Source: an uncultured bacterium (GTDB lineage Bacteria > Cyanobacteriota > Vampirovibrionia > Gastranaerophilales > Gastranaerophilaceae). Taken from it: a stretch of DNA of 64,000 bases. Every line of letters begins with the position of its first letter. Positions within the stretch are counted from its first letter, which is position 1. The position numbers and the translations under genes are program-made. This document shows positions 37,168 to 44,644 of the stretch, one piece after another. Under the pieces are notes generated by a model, which saw nothing but the letters and a program-made list of their open reading frames with translations, made no database searches and was not told where the DNA came from. Location: positions 62,001 through 126,000 of the forward strand of contig CASFGO010000018.1 in the NCBI GenBank assembly GCA_949294335.1. Direction: 5' to 3'.

Positions 37168-37200
37168 AAGGGTACTGATTTTTAATCAGTACCCTTGTTT
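37168..37200 (+). terminator. intrinsic terminator after acetyl-CoA synthetase
   Basis: AAGGGTACTGATT and its perfect inverse flank a short T loop, followed by GTTTT. Confidence 0.85.
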
Positions 37201-37233
37201 TAACTTCACTTGATTTTCAGAACTTAAAATTTT

Positions 37234-37464
37234 TTATGCTAAATAATATGCATGTTCTCCAACTCCAGGTTTTCTACTTTCTGGACTATAAGTTGGGTAT
37301 TTAGCATCTAATGAAGCTTGGATATTTTGTGGCTTCGGATCAAATTGAGCATAGTTTACACCTTGTTGATAAGGTTGCCTTTCAACTTTCCCAGCAAAAG
37401 GGTTTTTACCAATTGGTGAAGCTGAAGCATTATACCAATTCAATTTATCAATACCTTGAACCAT
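37234..37464 (-). CDS. small hypothetical protein
   Basis: The 76-residue protein (MVQGIDKLNWYNASASPIGKNPF...) is rich in Pro, Gln and Tyr, has no membrane segment and no recognised family. GIDKLNWYNAS near the start and the NPFAGKV segment recall short linear motifs in other hypotheticals here. GGGGA lies 9 nt before the ATG at 37464, so this start is preferred over 37479. It is divergent from the small gene at 37658. Confidence 0.5.
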   Translation of the reverse strand: MVQGIDKLNWYNASASPIGKNPFAGKVERQPYQQGVNYAQFDPKPQNIQASLDAKYPTYSPESRKPGVGEHAYYLA

Positions 37465-37583
37465 TATAAATTTCCCCATAAAAAATCTTAACTCTATATT
37501 TATATAAAGTATTTATTATTAAAAAAATTGCTTTACTGTTAAGAAATATTACAAAAAAAATAAAAACTGAAATTTAGATATAA

Positions 37584-37604
37584 GTATATACTTTATATAT
37601 ATGT
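37584..37604 (+). promoter_or_regulatory. 21-bp promoter block shared with 51463-51483
   Basis: The block starts GTATATAC and ends TATATATGT. It is identical over 21 bp to the minus-strand block upstream of the gene at 50436-51437. TATACT within it is a credible -10 box. It lies 54 nt upstream of the small gene at 37658. Several AAGTTAAG-like direct repeats follow between 37606 and 37642. Confidence 0.55.
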
Positions 37605-37657
37605 AAGAGTTAAGTTTAAGTAAGTCGAGTAAGTTAAGTTAAAAAGAAGAGGTTTTC

Positions 37658-37852
37658 ATGTCTTTTAATTTGTCTGGCAACCTGTATCATAGGGCGTGGC
37701 AGTTTCAAAAGTCTGCCAAAATGGGTGAACATAAAGTTGAGAATAATAAAACTCAATACACATTATCATTTACTGATGCGTATATAAAAACTTCAGCAGC
37801 ACCAGTTAAAGAGCCTCCACCAGAAAAACATAAAATTGATTTTCTTGGATAA
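37658..37852 (+). CDS. small hypothetical protein
   Basis: The 64-residue protein (MSFNLSGNLYHRAWQFQKSAKMG...HKIDFLG) is basic in the middle, with a Pro-rich segment (APVKEPPPEKHK) near the end. It has no membrane helix. AAGAAGAGG precedes the ATG. No family is recognised. The strong conserved promoter block upstream supports it being a real, possibly highly transcribed gene. Confidence 0.6.
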   Translation: MSFNLSGNLYHRAWQFQKSAKMGEHKVENNKTQYTLSFTDAYIKTSAAPVKEPPPEKHKIDFLG

Positions 37853-37879
37853 AGATATTTTTTATAATAAAATATCCTT

Positions 37880-38951
37880 ATGGATTTAAATGAGTTAAAA
37901 AATAGAATTAAAATTAATAAGGAGTGTCTTTGACCTAGATAAGTTAAAGACTGATTTAAAAGATATAGAATATCGACTTCAAACCCCAGAGGTATGGGCA
38001 GATCAAAAGTTAGCTTCTGACTTAGGACAACAATCCAAGGAACTTAAACTTACTCTAGATATGGTTGCAGAATGGGAGCAGATAATTGAAGATGCCGAAG
38101 TTTCCTATGAAATAGGAGATGAAGAATTAATAGAGGAAATCAACTTACAACTTGATAAACTTAAAACTTCGTTAGACAAATTTGATTTTCAAAAAATGCT
38201 TAGTGGTGAATATGATGAAGCAGATGCAATACTTACAGTCAATGCAGGTGCAGGTGGAACAGATGCTCAAGACTGGACAAGTATGTTACTTCGTATGTAT
38301 ACAAGATGGGCTGAAAGCAAAGGTTGGAAAGTTGATTTATTAGACAAATCTGACGGAGAAGAAGCTGGAATTAAATCTGCAACAATTAAGATACAGGGTA
38401 AGTATGCATATGGATATGCAAAGGCAGAAAAAGGAGTTCATAGATTAGTTAGAATTTCACCTTTTAATGCAAATGGGAAACGACAAACAAGTTTTGCATC
38501 TTGTGAAGTATCTCCAATTATTAAAGATATAGAAAAAACGATTGTTATACCTCCAGATGAATTAGAGATAGAAACAATGCGTTCAGGAGGAGCTGGCGGA
38601 CAAAACGTAAATAAGGTTGAAACAGCTGTAAGAATTTATCACAAACCAACAGGAATTGTTGTAAAATCTCAACAAGAGCGTTCTCAACTTCAAAATAAAG
38701 AAATAGCAATGGAAATATTAATTTCAAAATTATTAGAAATTAAACAACAAGAACATGAGAAAAAACTTGCAGAATTAAAGGGAGAAGCATTTGATATAAA
38801 TTTTGGTTCCCAAATTCGTTCATATGTATTCCATCCATACAAAATGGTTAAAGATCATAGAACCGGTTACGAAGTTGGAAATGTTGATTCTGTAATGGAT
38901 GGAGATTTAGATGGATTTATTGAATCGTATTTAAAAAATAATAATAATTAA
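37880..38951 (+). CDS. prfB: peptide chain release factor 2 with programmed +1 frameshift
   Basis: The reading frame starts at ATG 37880 and meets an in-frame TGA at codon 18 (37931-37933) in the context AAGGAG-TGT-CTT-TGA-C. This is the classic RF2 autoregulatory site with an internal Shine-Dalgarno. After the +1 shift the frame runs to 38951. RF2 hallmarks are the SPF-type anticodon region ([18 protein letters not shown]) and [16 protein letters not shown]. It recognises UGA and UAA; low RF2 favours the shift. TAAAAT at 37868-37873 places the start point at the ATG, so the mRNA is predicted leaderless. Confidence 0.97.
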
Positions 38952-38954
38952 CAC

Positions 38955-38984
38955 AAATGGCGGATAAATTATTATCCGCCATTT
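38955..38984 (+). terminator. intrinsic terminator after prfB
   Basis: A 13-bp perfect stem, AAATGGCGGATAA and its inverse, encloses ATTA. The downstream T run is short. Confidence 0.8.
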
Positions 38985-39010
38985 AAAATCCAACTATTTA
39001 ATTGTCAAAT

Positions 39011-39163
39011 CTATACTACTTTTGCCTCCTCAAAATAATCTACTACTGTTGCCATTACGTTATCAAAAAAGTTTTCGAGCTCTAAGCTTACTCCATCTTT
39101 CAGTTCATTTGCTGCAATTGAATCTGACACACTTACAAACTCGAAATTTTGATTTAAATCCAT
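39011..39163 (-). CDS. acidic 50-residue protein of unknown function
   Basis: This small reading frame begins MDLNQNFEFVSVSDSIAANE and ends DYFEEAKVV. It is strongly acidic with no cysteine or membrane helix. GAGG lies 8 nt before the ATG at 39163 and regular codon use supports coding. It occupies the otherwise empty 335-bp gap between prfB and fliR. Its job is unknown; a small cytoplasmic regulator is possible. Confidence 0.55.
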   Translation of the reverse strand: MDLNQNFEFVSVSDSIAANELKDGVSLELENFFDNVMATVVDYFEEAKVV

Positions 39164-39336
39164 AATCATTTCCTCACTTAATTCTAGTAGACGATACTTA
39201 TTACATAATTAGATTACGGACACTTTTCCACAAACTTTAATCAATTTATTTATTTTGTTACAATTAAAAATTGAAAATAGGATAAAGTTTAGTAATAATA
39301 ATGGTTTTAAAATTGTTACAAAAAAAGCATGTTTAA

Positions 39337-40116
39337 TTAAAATACTGCCATAACCATTTTCATAAATTGAGGTATTAATGTATTCAAGTATTCAACAATT
39401 GGGCGAACAAACATTAATGACAGTAATAAGCCTAAGTAAATTTTTAAAGGAATTGAAACCATAAATATGTTCATTTGAGGCATTAATTTAGAAGTAAAGC
39501 CAAGTAAAACATCTGTAATTAACAAAACGCCAAAAATAGGTAATGCAATTTTTAAAGATATGATGAATATTTGACTGACTATAAATATAATTTGATGAAC
39601 AACTTCAGGAGAAAAGCCAAAACCATAACCAATTGGCATACTTTGAAAACTATTATAAAAAGCTGCAAATAACCAATGATGTGCATTTAGTGCAATAAAT
39701 ACCATAGTCATCATCCAAGTATACATTTGTGTAATCATAGGAGAAGTTCCCCCAGACATTGGGTTTAGTGCCATATCTGCAGATAATCCCATTTGGATTG
39801 AAAACATGTTTGCCCCAAGTTCCATTGCAATAAATATAACATTTGCACAATAACCTATTGCAAAACCAATTAAAAACTCTCTAAATAATATAATAGTAAG
39901 TTCAGGAACAGATGTTGGAGCTATAAAATTCATTTTTGCTTGAATCATTGGAAATACTAAGAATGATATTACAGCACTTAACCAAATCTTAACCTGTTGA
40001 GGAATTGGGAATGTTGAAAACATTGGTGCTGTTGCAAACATACCACTTAATCTGGTTACTATAGCCATAAATAAAATTATATTTGCAGGTGAAAATATGT
40101 CGAATAGATTAATCAT
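39337..40116 (-). CDS. fliR: flagellar export gate protein FliR
   Basis: The 259-residue inner-membrane protein has about six helices and the FliR/SctT pattern: RLSGMFATAPMFSTFPIPQQVKIWLSAVISFLVFP at the start and EFLIGFAIGYCANVIFIAMELGANMFSIQMGL in the middle. It completes the export gate with FliP and FliQ. The three genes are directly adjacent and in gate order. The presence of a true flagellin in the window favours the flagellar rather than a virulence type III assignment. flhB does not follow. Confidence 0.93.
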   Translation of the reverse strand: MINLFDIFSPANIILFMAIVTRLSGMFATAPMFSTFPIPQQVKIWLSAVISFLVFPMIQAKMNFIAPTSVPELTIILFREFLIGFAIGYCANVIFIAMELGANMFSIQMGLSADMALNPMSGGTSPMITQMYTWMMTMVFIALNAHHWLFAAFYNSFQSMPIGYGFGFSPEVVHQIIFIVSQIFIISLKIALPIFGVLLITDVLLGFTSKLMPQMNIFMVSIPLKIYLGLLLSLMFVRPIVEYLNTLIPQFMKMVMAVF

Positions 40117-40388
40117 TACCCACCTATCAATTTAGGAACTGTATCCATAAATTCATTGAATGTTCCAATAAATAAATTGAACATCCAAGGCATTAATATA
40201 ACTAGTACAACTACACTACCAATGATTTTAGGAACAAATGTTAAGGTTGATTCTTGAATCTGTGTAACAGTTTGGAATACACTAACTATCAAACCTAAAA
40301 TCATGCCGGCAAGTAAAATTGGGACAGAAAGTTCTAAAACCAAAACAAAAGATTTTTGTAATAACGTAATAATAATATCTTGATTCAT
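40116..40388 (-). CDS. fliQ: flagellar export gate protein FliQ
   Basis: The 90-residue protein has two hydrophobic helices with the FliQ pattern: LQKSFVLVLELSVPILLAGMILGLIVSVFQTVTQIQESTLTFVPKI. It assembles with FliP and FliR into the gate of the flagellar secretion pore. Its stop and the fliR start share one base. It lies 3 nt after the fliP stop. Confidence 0.95.
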   Translation of the reverse strand: MNQDIIITLLQKSFVLVLELSVPILLAGMILGLIVSVFQTVTQIQESTLTFVPKIIGSVVVLVILMPWMFNLFIGTFNEFMDTVPKLIGG

Positions 40389-40391
40389 ATT

Positions 40392-41150
40392 CTACCTCAC
40401 AAATCCTTCAACAAGTGATTTAACAACAAGATACCATCCATCTACAAGAACAAACATAATTAATTTAAAAGGTAATGCAATCATTGTAGGAGGTAAGAAC
40501 ATCATCCCCATTGAAACTAATACTGATGAAACAACAATATCAATAATCAAGAATGGTAAAAATACAACAAAACCAATTGTAAAAGCTGTCTTTAATTCGC
40601 TTAAAATAAATGCCGGTAAAAGACAATATGTTGGAACATCATCCTTATTCTTAGGTTTTTCAATTTTTCCCATTCTTACAAATAATGCTAATTCTTTTTC
40701 ACTAGTTTGTTTAAACATAAAATCACGCATTGGAACTATCGCTCTATCAATTGCGGCTTGTTGAGTTATTTGATTTTTCATATAAGGTTGCAAAGCATTA
40801 TCATTAATTTGATTTAAAGTAGGAGACATTACAAAGAATGTTAATATTAATGCCAAACTTGTAATAACTTGGTTTGGAGGTAATGTATTTACCCCAAGAG
40901 CCTGTCTTGTTAATGATAATACAATAACAATTCTTATAAATGACGTTGTCATTATAAAAATACTTGGTGCTAAGGTTAAAATGGTTAACCAAATAACGAT
41001 TTGAACACCATTAGTAAAGTCTTGTGGTGTATTTGCAGGCTGCATTCCAATATTAATATTCGGGAATGAAACAGGAGCTGCTAATGCTGGAACTACAGAC
41101 AAAAATGCTGCTATTAAACCAAACAAAGTATATTTTAATTTTCTATTCAT
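40392..41150 (-). CDS. fliP: flagellar export gate protein FliP
   Basis: The 252-residue protein has a cleavable signal peptide (MNRKLKYTLFGLIAAFLSVVPALAAP) typical of FliP. The conserved core includes TSFIRIVIVLSLTRQALGVNTLPPNQVI and FLPFLIIDIVVSSVLVSMGMMFLPPTMIALPFKLIMFVLVDGW. Five FliP subunits form the core of the flagellar export gate. It is the first gene of fliP-fliQ-fliR; a TATATTATAG stretch upstream is a likely promoter. Confidence 0.95.
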   Translation of the reverse strand: MNRKLKYTLFGLIAAFLSVVPALAAPVSFPNINIGMQPANTPQDFTNGVQIVIWLTILTLAPSIFIMTTSFIRIVIVLSLTRQALGVNTLPPNQVITSLALILTFFVMSPTLNQINDNALQPYMKNQITQQAAIDRAIVPMRDFMFKQTSEKELALFVRMGKIEKPKNKDDVPTYCLLPAFILSELKTAFTIGFVVFLPFLIIDIVVSSVLVSMGMMFLPPTMIALPFKLIMFVLVDGWYLVVKSLVEGFVR

Positions 41151-41234
41151 ATTTCTCTACTATCCCTATCATTTTACTCTCTTTTCTATAATATATGACT
41201 AATAATAAGAAATCAAAAAGTTTACAAATGTAAA

Positions 41235-41250
41235 TAGCAAATTTATTTTT
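41235..41250 (+). promoter_or_regulatory. TAGCAAATTTATTTTT leader/promoter element (copy C)
   Basis: This is a perfect copy of the element at 1627-1642. It is preceded by TTTACAAATGTAAA, itself an inverted repeat (41221-41234). It lies 37 nt upstream of the subtilase ATG. Confidence 0.55.
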
Positions 41251-41271
41251 GAGGAACGTTATATTACTTGT

Positions 41272-42369
41272 ATGAATCTCTCTATTAATAAATTTAGAAC
41301 TATAAATGTATTTGCAAATGATGCTGGTAAAACTGCTAGGCGTTTAAATCAGCTAGCTATTCGTGAACTAAAAACAGAACAGATAGAATACACATATCCT
41401 AAAGCAACAGTAGAAGATTTGAAGAGGTTGACTTCTAAAAAAATAGAAGATACATACAAACGAGTTACTTGGACTAATCCTAATGATGGCAAAGTCTATC
41501 ATATACTTGAAGAAGGAAGAAATAAAGAAGGTATAAATGTGAGGATATTATCATCAGAAGGAGAGTTTATAAAAAATGCAATTCTTAAACCTAAAACAAT
41601 AGTAATATTTGATCAATTCAAAAATATGGGAGGACTAAGAAGCTTATTAAAATTTAAACGCGACACTTACCCTTCTCATGGCGAGATTGTTGAAACTTAT
41701 TTAAGACGTACAAATCCATTTGCGACAATTAAACGTTTGGAGCATAAGAAAAATATTTTTGAGCAAATAAAATATAGAGGATCTCTTCCAATATCTCTAA
41801 CAGAAAAAAGATTTGAAGAACTAAATAAGCAGATAAACAAAGGTGAAAAGGCTGATTATATATCAATGTCAGAAGTAGCTGTATGTGATATAGGAGATTT
41901 TTCTAGTACTAGTGGAAATATGCAAAAAGTTGCAATAGAATCTAATATTATTCAAAAAGATTTTCTAAATTTATCTAAAATTTTTAAATCAATCATAAAT
42001 AAAGGCAGCCGAATATTTATGTCTGCAAGTAATGAATTAGAAAATCCAAAGCAAAAAGTAAATGCATTTCTTGCTATAGATGGCGTCGAAGGAGTTGGTA
42101 GTTTAGCTAGAAATGGTAAAATTGCTAGAGATTCAGCATCAAGAAATTCAATTTTTACCCAACATTATGAACAAAGAAGTTTTCAGGGGGAAATTGTAGA
42201 AGAAAATGGTGAGATTTTAGGTATTAATATAACAGGAAAGCCTGGAGCTGAACTTCCATATAATAAAAAGTACAAGCATTTGCTAAGAGATATCGCGGGA
42301 ACATCTTATTCTACACCAATAAGGGTTGGTAAAATATCTTTGAATGATATGATGAAAGGAATTTTGTAA
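41272..42369 (+). CDS. divergent subtilisin-like serine protease (S8)
   Basis: In 365 residues the subtilase triad can be read in order: D114 in TIVIFDQF, H136 in YPSHGEIVETYL and S345 in AGTSYSTPIRVGK, which matches the GTSxAxP serine motif. N254 in FMSASNE fits the oxyanion Asn. Long insertions and replaced flanks make it divergent. There is no signal peptide; the N-terminus (MNLSINKFRTINVFAND) resembles other Asn-rich starts here. The gene shares the TAGCAAA element and a 36-37 nt leader with the cysteine-hydrolase gene at 719. Activity is inferred, not shown. Confidence 0.7.
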   Translation: MNLSINKFRTINVFANDAGKTARRLNQLAIRELKTEQIEYTYPKATVEDLKRLTSKKIEDTYKRVTWTNPNDGKVYHILEEGRNKEGINVRILSSEGEFIKNAILKPKTIVIFDQFKNMGGLRSLLKFKRDTYPSHGEIVETYLRRTNPFATIKRLEHKKNIFEQIKYRGSLPISLTEKRFEELNKQINKGEKADYISMSEVAVCDIGDFSSTSGNMQKVAIESNIIQKDFLNLSKIFKSIINKGSRIFMSASNELENPKQKVNAFLAIDGVEGVGSLARNGKIARDSASRNSIFTQHYEQRSFQGEIVEENGEILGINITGKPGAELPYNKKYKHLLRDIAGTSYSTPIRVGKISLNDMMKGIL

Positions 42370-42442
42370 CTTATTTCCCTAGAAATATTTTTTATGATAA
42401 ACTTAATAAGTAACGATTAGAGAAGTTAGGGAGAAGTATAAA

Positions 42443-43285
42443 ATGGGCTATAAAATTTTATCAAAAAAAGAACTTTGTCCAAACCAATACGAAATCACTA
42501 TTGATGCACCTTACGTTGTAAGAAATGCAAAAGCTGGACAATTTATCATATTTAGAGCAGAAGAAAATGGTGAAAGAGTTCCATTAACAATTGCAGATGT
42601 AAATAAAGAAACAGGAGCTTTAACTCTTGTATTTATGGCTGTTGGGTATTCAACAAAAAAACTTGCTCAATTAGAAGTTGGTGATGAGCTTGTTGATATT
42701 GTTGGTCCTTTAGGCCAACCAACTCATATTAAAAAATATGGAACAGTTGTTTGTTTAGCAGGTGGTTATGGTGCTGCTCCTTGCTACTTAATCGCAAAAG
42801 CATTTAAAGAAGCAGGTAACAAAGTTTACATGATTATGGGTGCTAGAACTAAAGATTTAATTTTCTGGCAAGATAAAATGAAAGATGCTTGTACTGAGTT
42901 ATTCATTACAACAGATGACGGCTCATTAGGTGAGAAAGGTTTTGTTACTGGTGTGCTTGAAAGAATTATGAATTCTGAAAAAGTTGATTATGCAATCGCT
43001 GTAGGTCCAATGCCTATGATGAGAGCAGTTGCTAATATGACTAGAGACAAAGGTATTTATACAGAAGCTAGTATGAATCCTATTATGGTTGATGGTACTG
43101 GCATGTGTGGAGCTTGTCGTGTTACAGTTGGTGGCGAAACTAAATTCGCTTGTGTAGACGGACCTGATTTCGATGCTCACAAAATTGATTTTGATGAGGT
43201 TATCAATAGAACTAGAATTTACAAGGACGAAGAAAGAAAAAGATCGGAAAATTGCAACCTGCTAAAAATGGCAGAAAAAGTTTAA
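42443..43285 (+). CDS. NfnA-like FAD/NAD-binding iron-sulfur flavoprotein
   Basis: The 280-residue protein has a ferredoxin-reductase fold with an FAD site (RVPLTIADVN), an NAD site (AGGYGAAPCYLIAKAF) and a C-terminal 2Fe-2S set in GTGMCGACRV plus KFACVDGPDFDAHKIDFDE. This is the sulfide/dihydroorotate dehydrogenase-like (PyrK/NfnA) family. In NADH-dependent ferredoxin-NADP oxidoreductase it pairs with a GltA-like NfnB subunit, which is not adjacent here; the next gene is purA. GGGAG precedes the ATG. Its codon use suggests good expression. Confidence 0.85.
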   Translation: MGYKILSKKELCPNQYEITIDAPYVVRNAKAGQFIIFRAEENGERVPLTIADVNKETGALTLVFMAVGYSTKKLAQLEVGDELVDIVGPLGQPTHIKKYGTVVCLAGGYGAAPCYLIAKAFKEAGNKVYMIMGARTKDLIFWQDKMKDACTELFITTDDGSLGEKGFVTGVLERIMNSEKVDYAIAVGPMPMMRAVANMTRDKGIYTEASMNPIMVDGTGMCGACRVTVGGETKFACVDGPDFDAHKIDFDEVINRTRIYKDEERKRSENCNLLKMAEKV

Positions 43286-43290
43286 GTACT

Positions 43291-43320
43291 ATAAAGGTTG
43301 AACAATAGTTCAACCTTTAT
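43291..43320 (+). terminator. hairpin between NfnA-like gene and purA
   Basis: ATAAAGGTTGAAC pairs perfectly over 13 bp with its inverse around AATA. The T tail is weak (AATTTT), so read-through into purA is possible. Confidence 0.7.
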
Positions 43321-43348
43321 AATTTTGAATATATTAAAGGGGGCATAG

Positions 43349-44623
43349 ATGAAAAATACAGTTGTTGTTGGTGCACAATGGGGAGATGAAGGAAAAGCAA
43401 AAATTACTGATTTGCTTGCTCAAAATGCAGATGTAATTATTCGTTATCAAGGTGGCTGTAATGCAGGTCATACTGTTGTAGTTGACAATAAAACTTTCAA
43501 GTTTCATCTAATTCCATCAGGAATTTTATATAAAAATAAAATTTGTATAATCGGTCCTGGAACTGTTATACATCCTGAATCTTTTGAGAAAGAATTAAAT
43601 GGTTTAATAGAAGAAGGTATTGATGTTTCAAACCTTAAAATCAGCCCCTTAGTATCGATTACAATGCCTTATCATATCGAAATTGACGGTTACTCTGAGT
43701 CTAATGCAGGAAAAGGGAAAATAGGAACAACTAAAAAAGGTATTGGTCCAACTTATACAGATAAATACGCAAGAATTGGATTAAAAATACAAGATCTATA
43801 TTCTACTGAAACTCTATCAGAAAAATTAGATATTATATTACCGTTAAAAAATAAACAACTTGAAAAAGTATATGGTTTAGAACCATATTCAAAAGAATGT
43901 ATAACTGCATTATGTGAAAAATATGCAGAATTATTTAAGCCATATGTTTGCTTTGAATGGCAAGATTTATTAAGAGAGCATAAACAAGACACAATTCTTT
44001 TTGAAGGAGCTCAAGGAGTTATGCTTGATGTTGATTATGGTACATATCCATTTGTAACTAGTTCAAATCCAATTGGAGGAGGGGCTGCAACAGGCTCTGG
44101 GTATGGGCCAAGAATGATTGATGAAGTTATTGGGGTTTCAAAAGCTTATGTAACAAGAGTTGGTGAAGGTCCTTTTGTTACAGAGTTAAATGATGAAACA
44201 GGTGATAAAATAAGAGAAATCGGTCATGAATTTGGTGTTACAACAGGACGTCCAAGAAGATGCGGTTGGTTTGATGCTGTTATTATGAAATATGCTGTTT
44301 TAGTTGGGGGGCTTACATCTATTGCATTAACTAAAATTGATGTATTTGATTCCTTTGACGAAATAAAAGTTTGTACAGCTTATAAAGATATAAGAAACGG
44401 ACAAATTTATACATCATATCCGACAGATGTATTTATCCATAAATATTTAGAACCAATATATGAAACACATGCCGGTTGGGGTGTGGACATAACTCAAATA
44501 AAAGAGTATGATAAATTACCTGAAAATGCTAAAAAATATCTTGAAAGATTGGAAGAACTTCTTGAATGTCCAATATCTATAATTAGTGTTGGTCCTGATA
44601 GAGAACAAACAATTATAAAGTAG
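43349..44623 (+). CDS. purA: adenylosuccinate synthetase
   Basis: The 424-residue enzyme joins IMP and aspartate with GTP hydrolysis in AMP synthesis. It has the P-loop VVVGAQWGDEGKAKITDLLA, the switch-like QGGCNAGHTVV, KGIGPTYTDKYAR and the C-terminal GPDREQTI. The usual GDEGKGK reads GDEGKAK here, a glycine-to-alanine change next to the P-loop lysine. AAAGGGGG precedes the ATG. A mannosidase gene follows after 21 nt. Confidence 0.95.
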   Translation: MKNTVVVGAQWGDEGKAKITDLLAQNADVIIRYQGGCNAGHTVVVDNKTFKFHLIPSGILYKNKICIIGPGTVIHPESFEKELNGLIEEGIDVSNLKISPLVSITMPYHIEIDGYSESNAGKGKIGTTKKGIGPTYTDKYARIGLKIQDLYSTETLSEKLDIILPLKNKQLEKVYGLEPYSKECITALCEKYAELFKPYVCFEWQDLLREHKQDTILFEGAQGVMLDVDYGTYPFVTSSNPIGGGAATGSGYGPRMIDEVIGVSKAYVTRVGEGPFVTELNDETGDKIREIGHEFGVTTGRPRRCGWFDAVIMKYAVLVGGLTSIALTKIDVFDSFDEIKVCTAYKDIRNGQIYTSYPTDVFIHKYLEPIYETHAGWGVDITQIKEYDKLPENAKKYLERLEELLECPISIISVGPDREQTIIK

Positions 44624-44644
44624 ATAATTATATTAGAGGTAATT

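Noticed and set aside
38061-38951. Release-factor-2 frame starting at 38061 as the full gene
   Set aside because: The N-terminal part lies in another frame starting at 37880; the TGA-C slippery site shows that the full gene is prfB with a programmed frameshift.
39337-41150. fliPQR as part of a virulence type III secretion system
   Set aside because: A true flagellin is present in the window and no needle, translocon or secretin genes are seen, so flagellar export is the simpler call.
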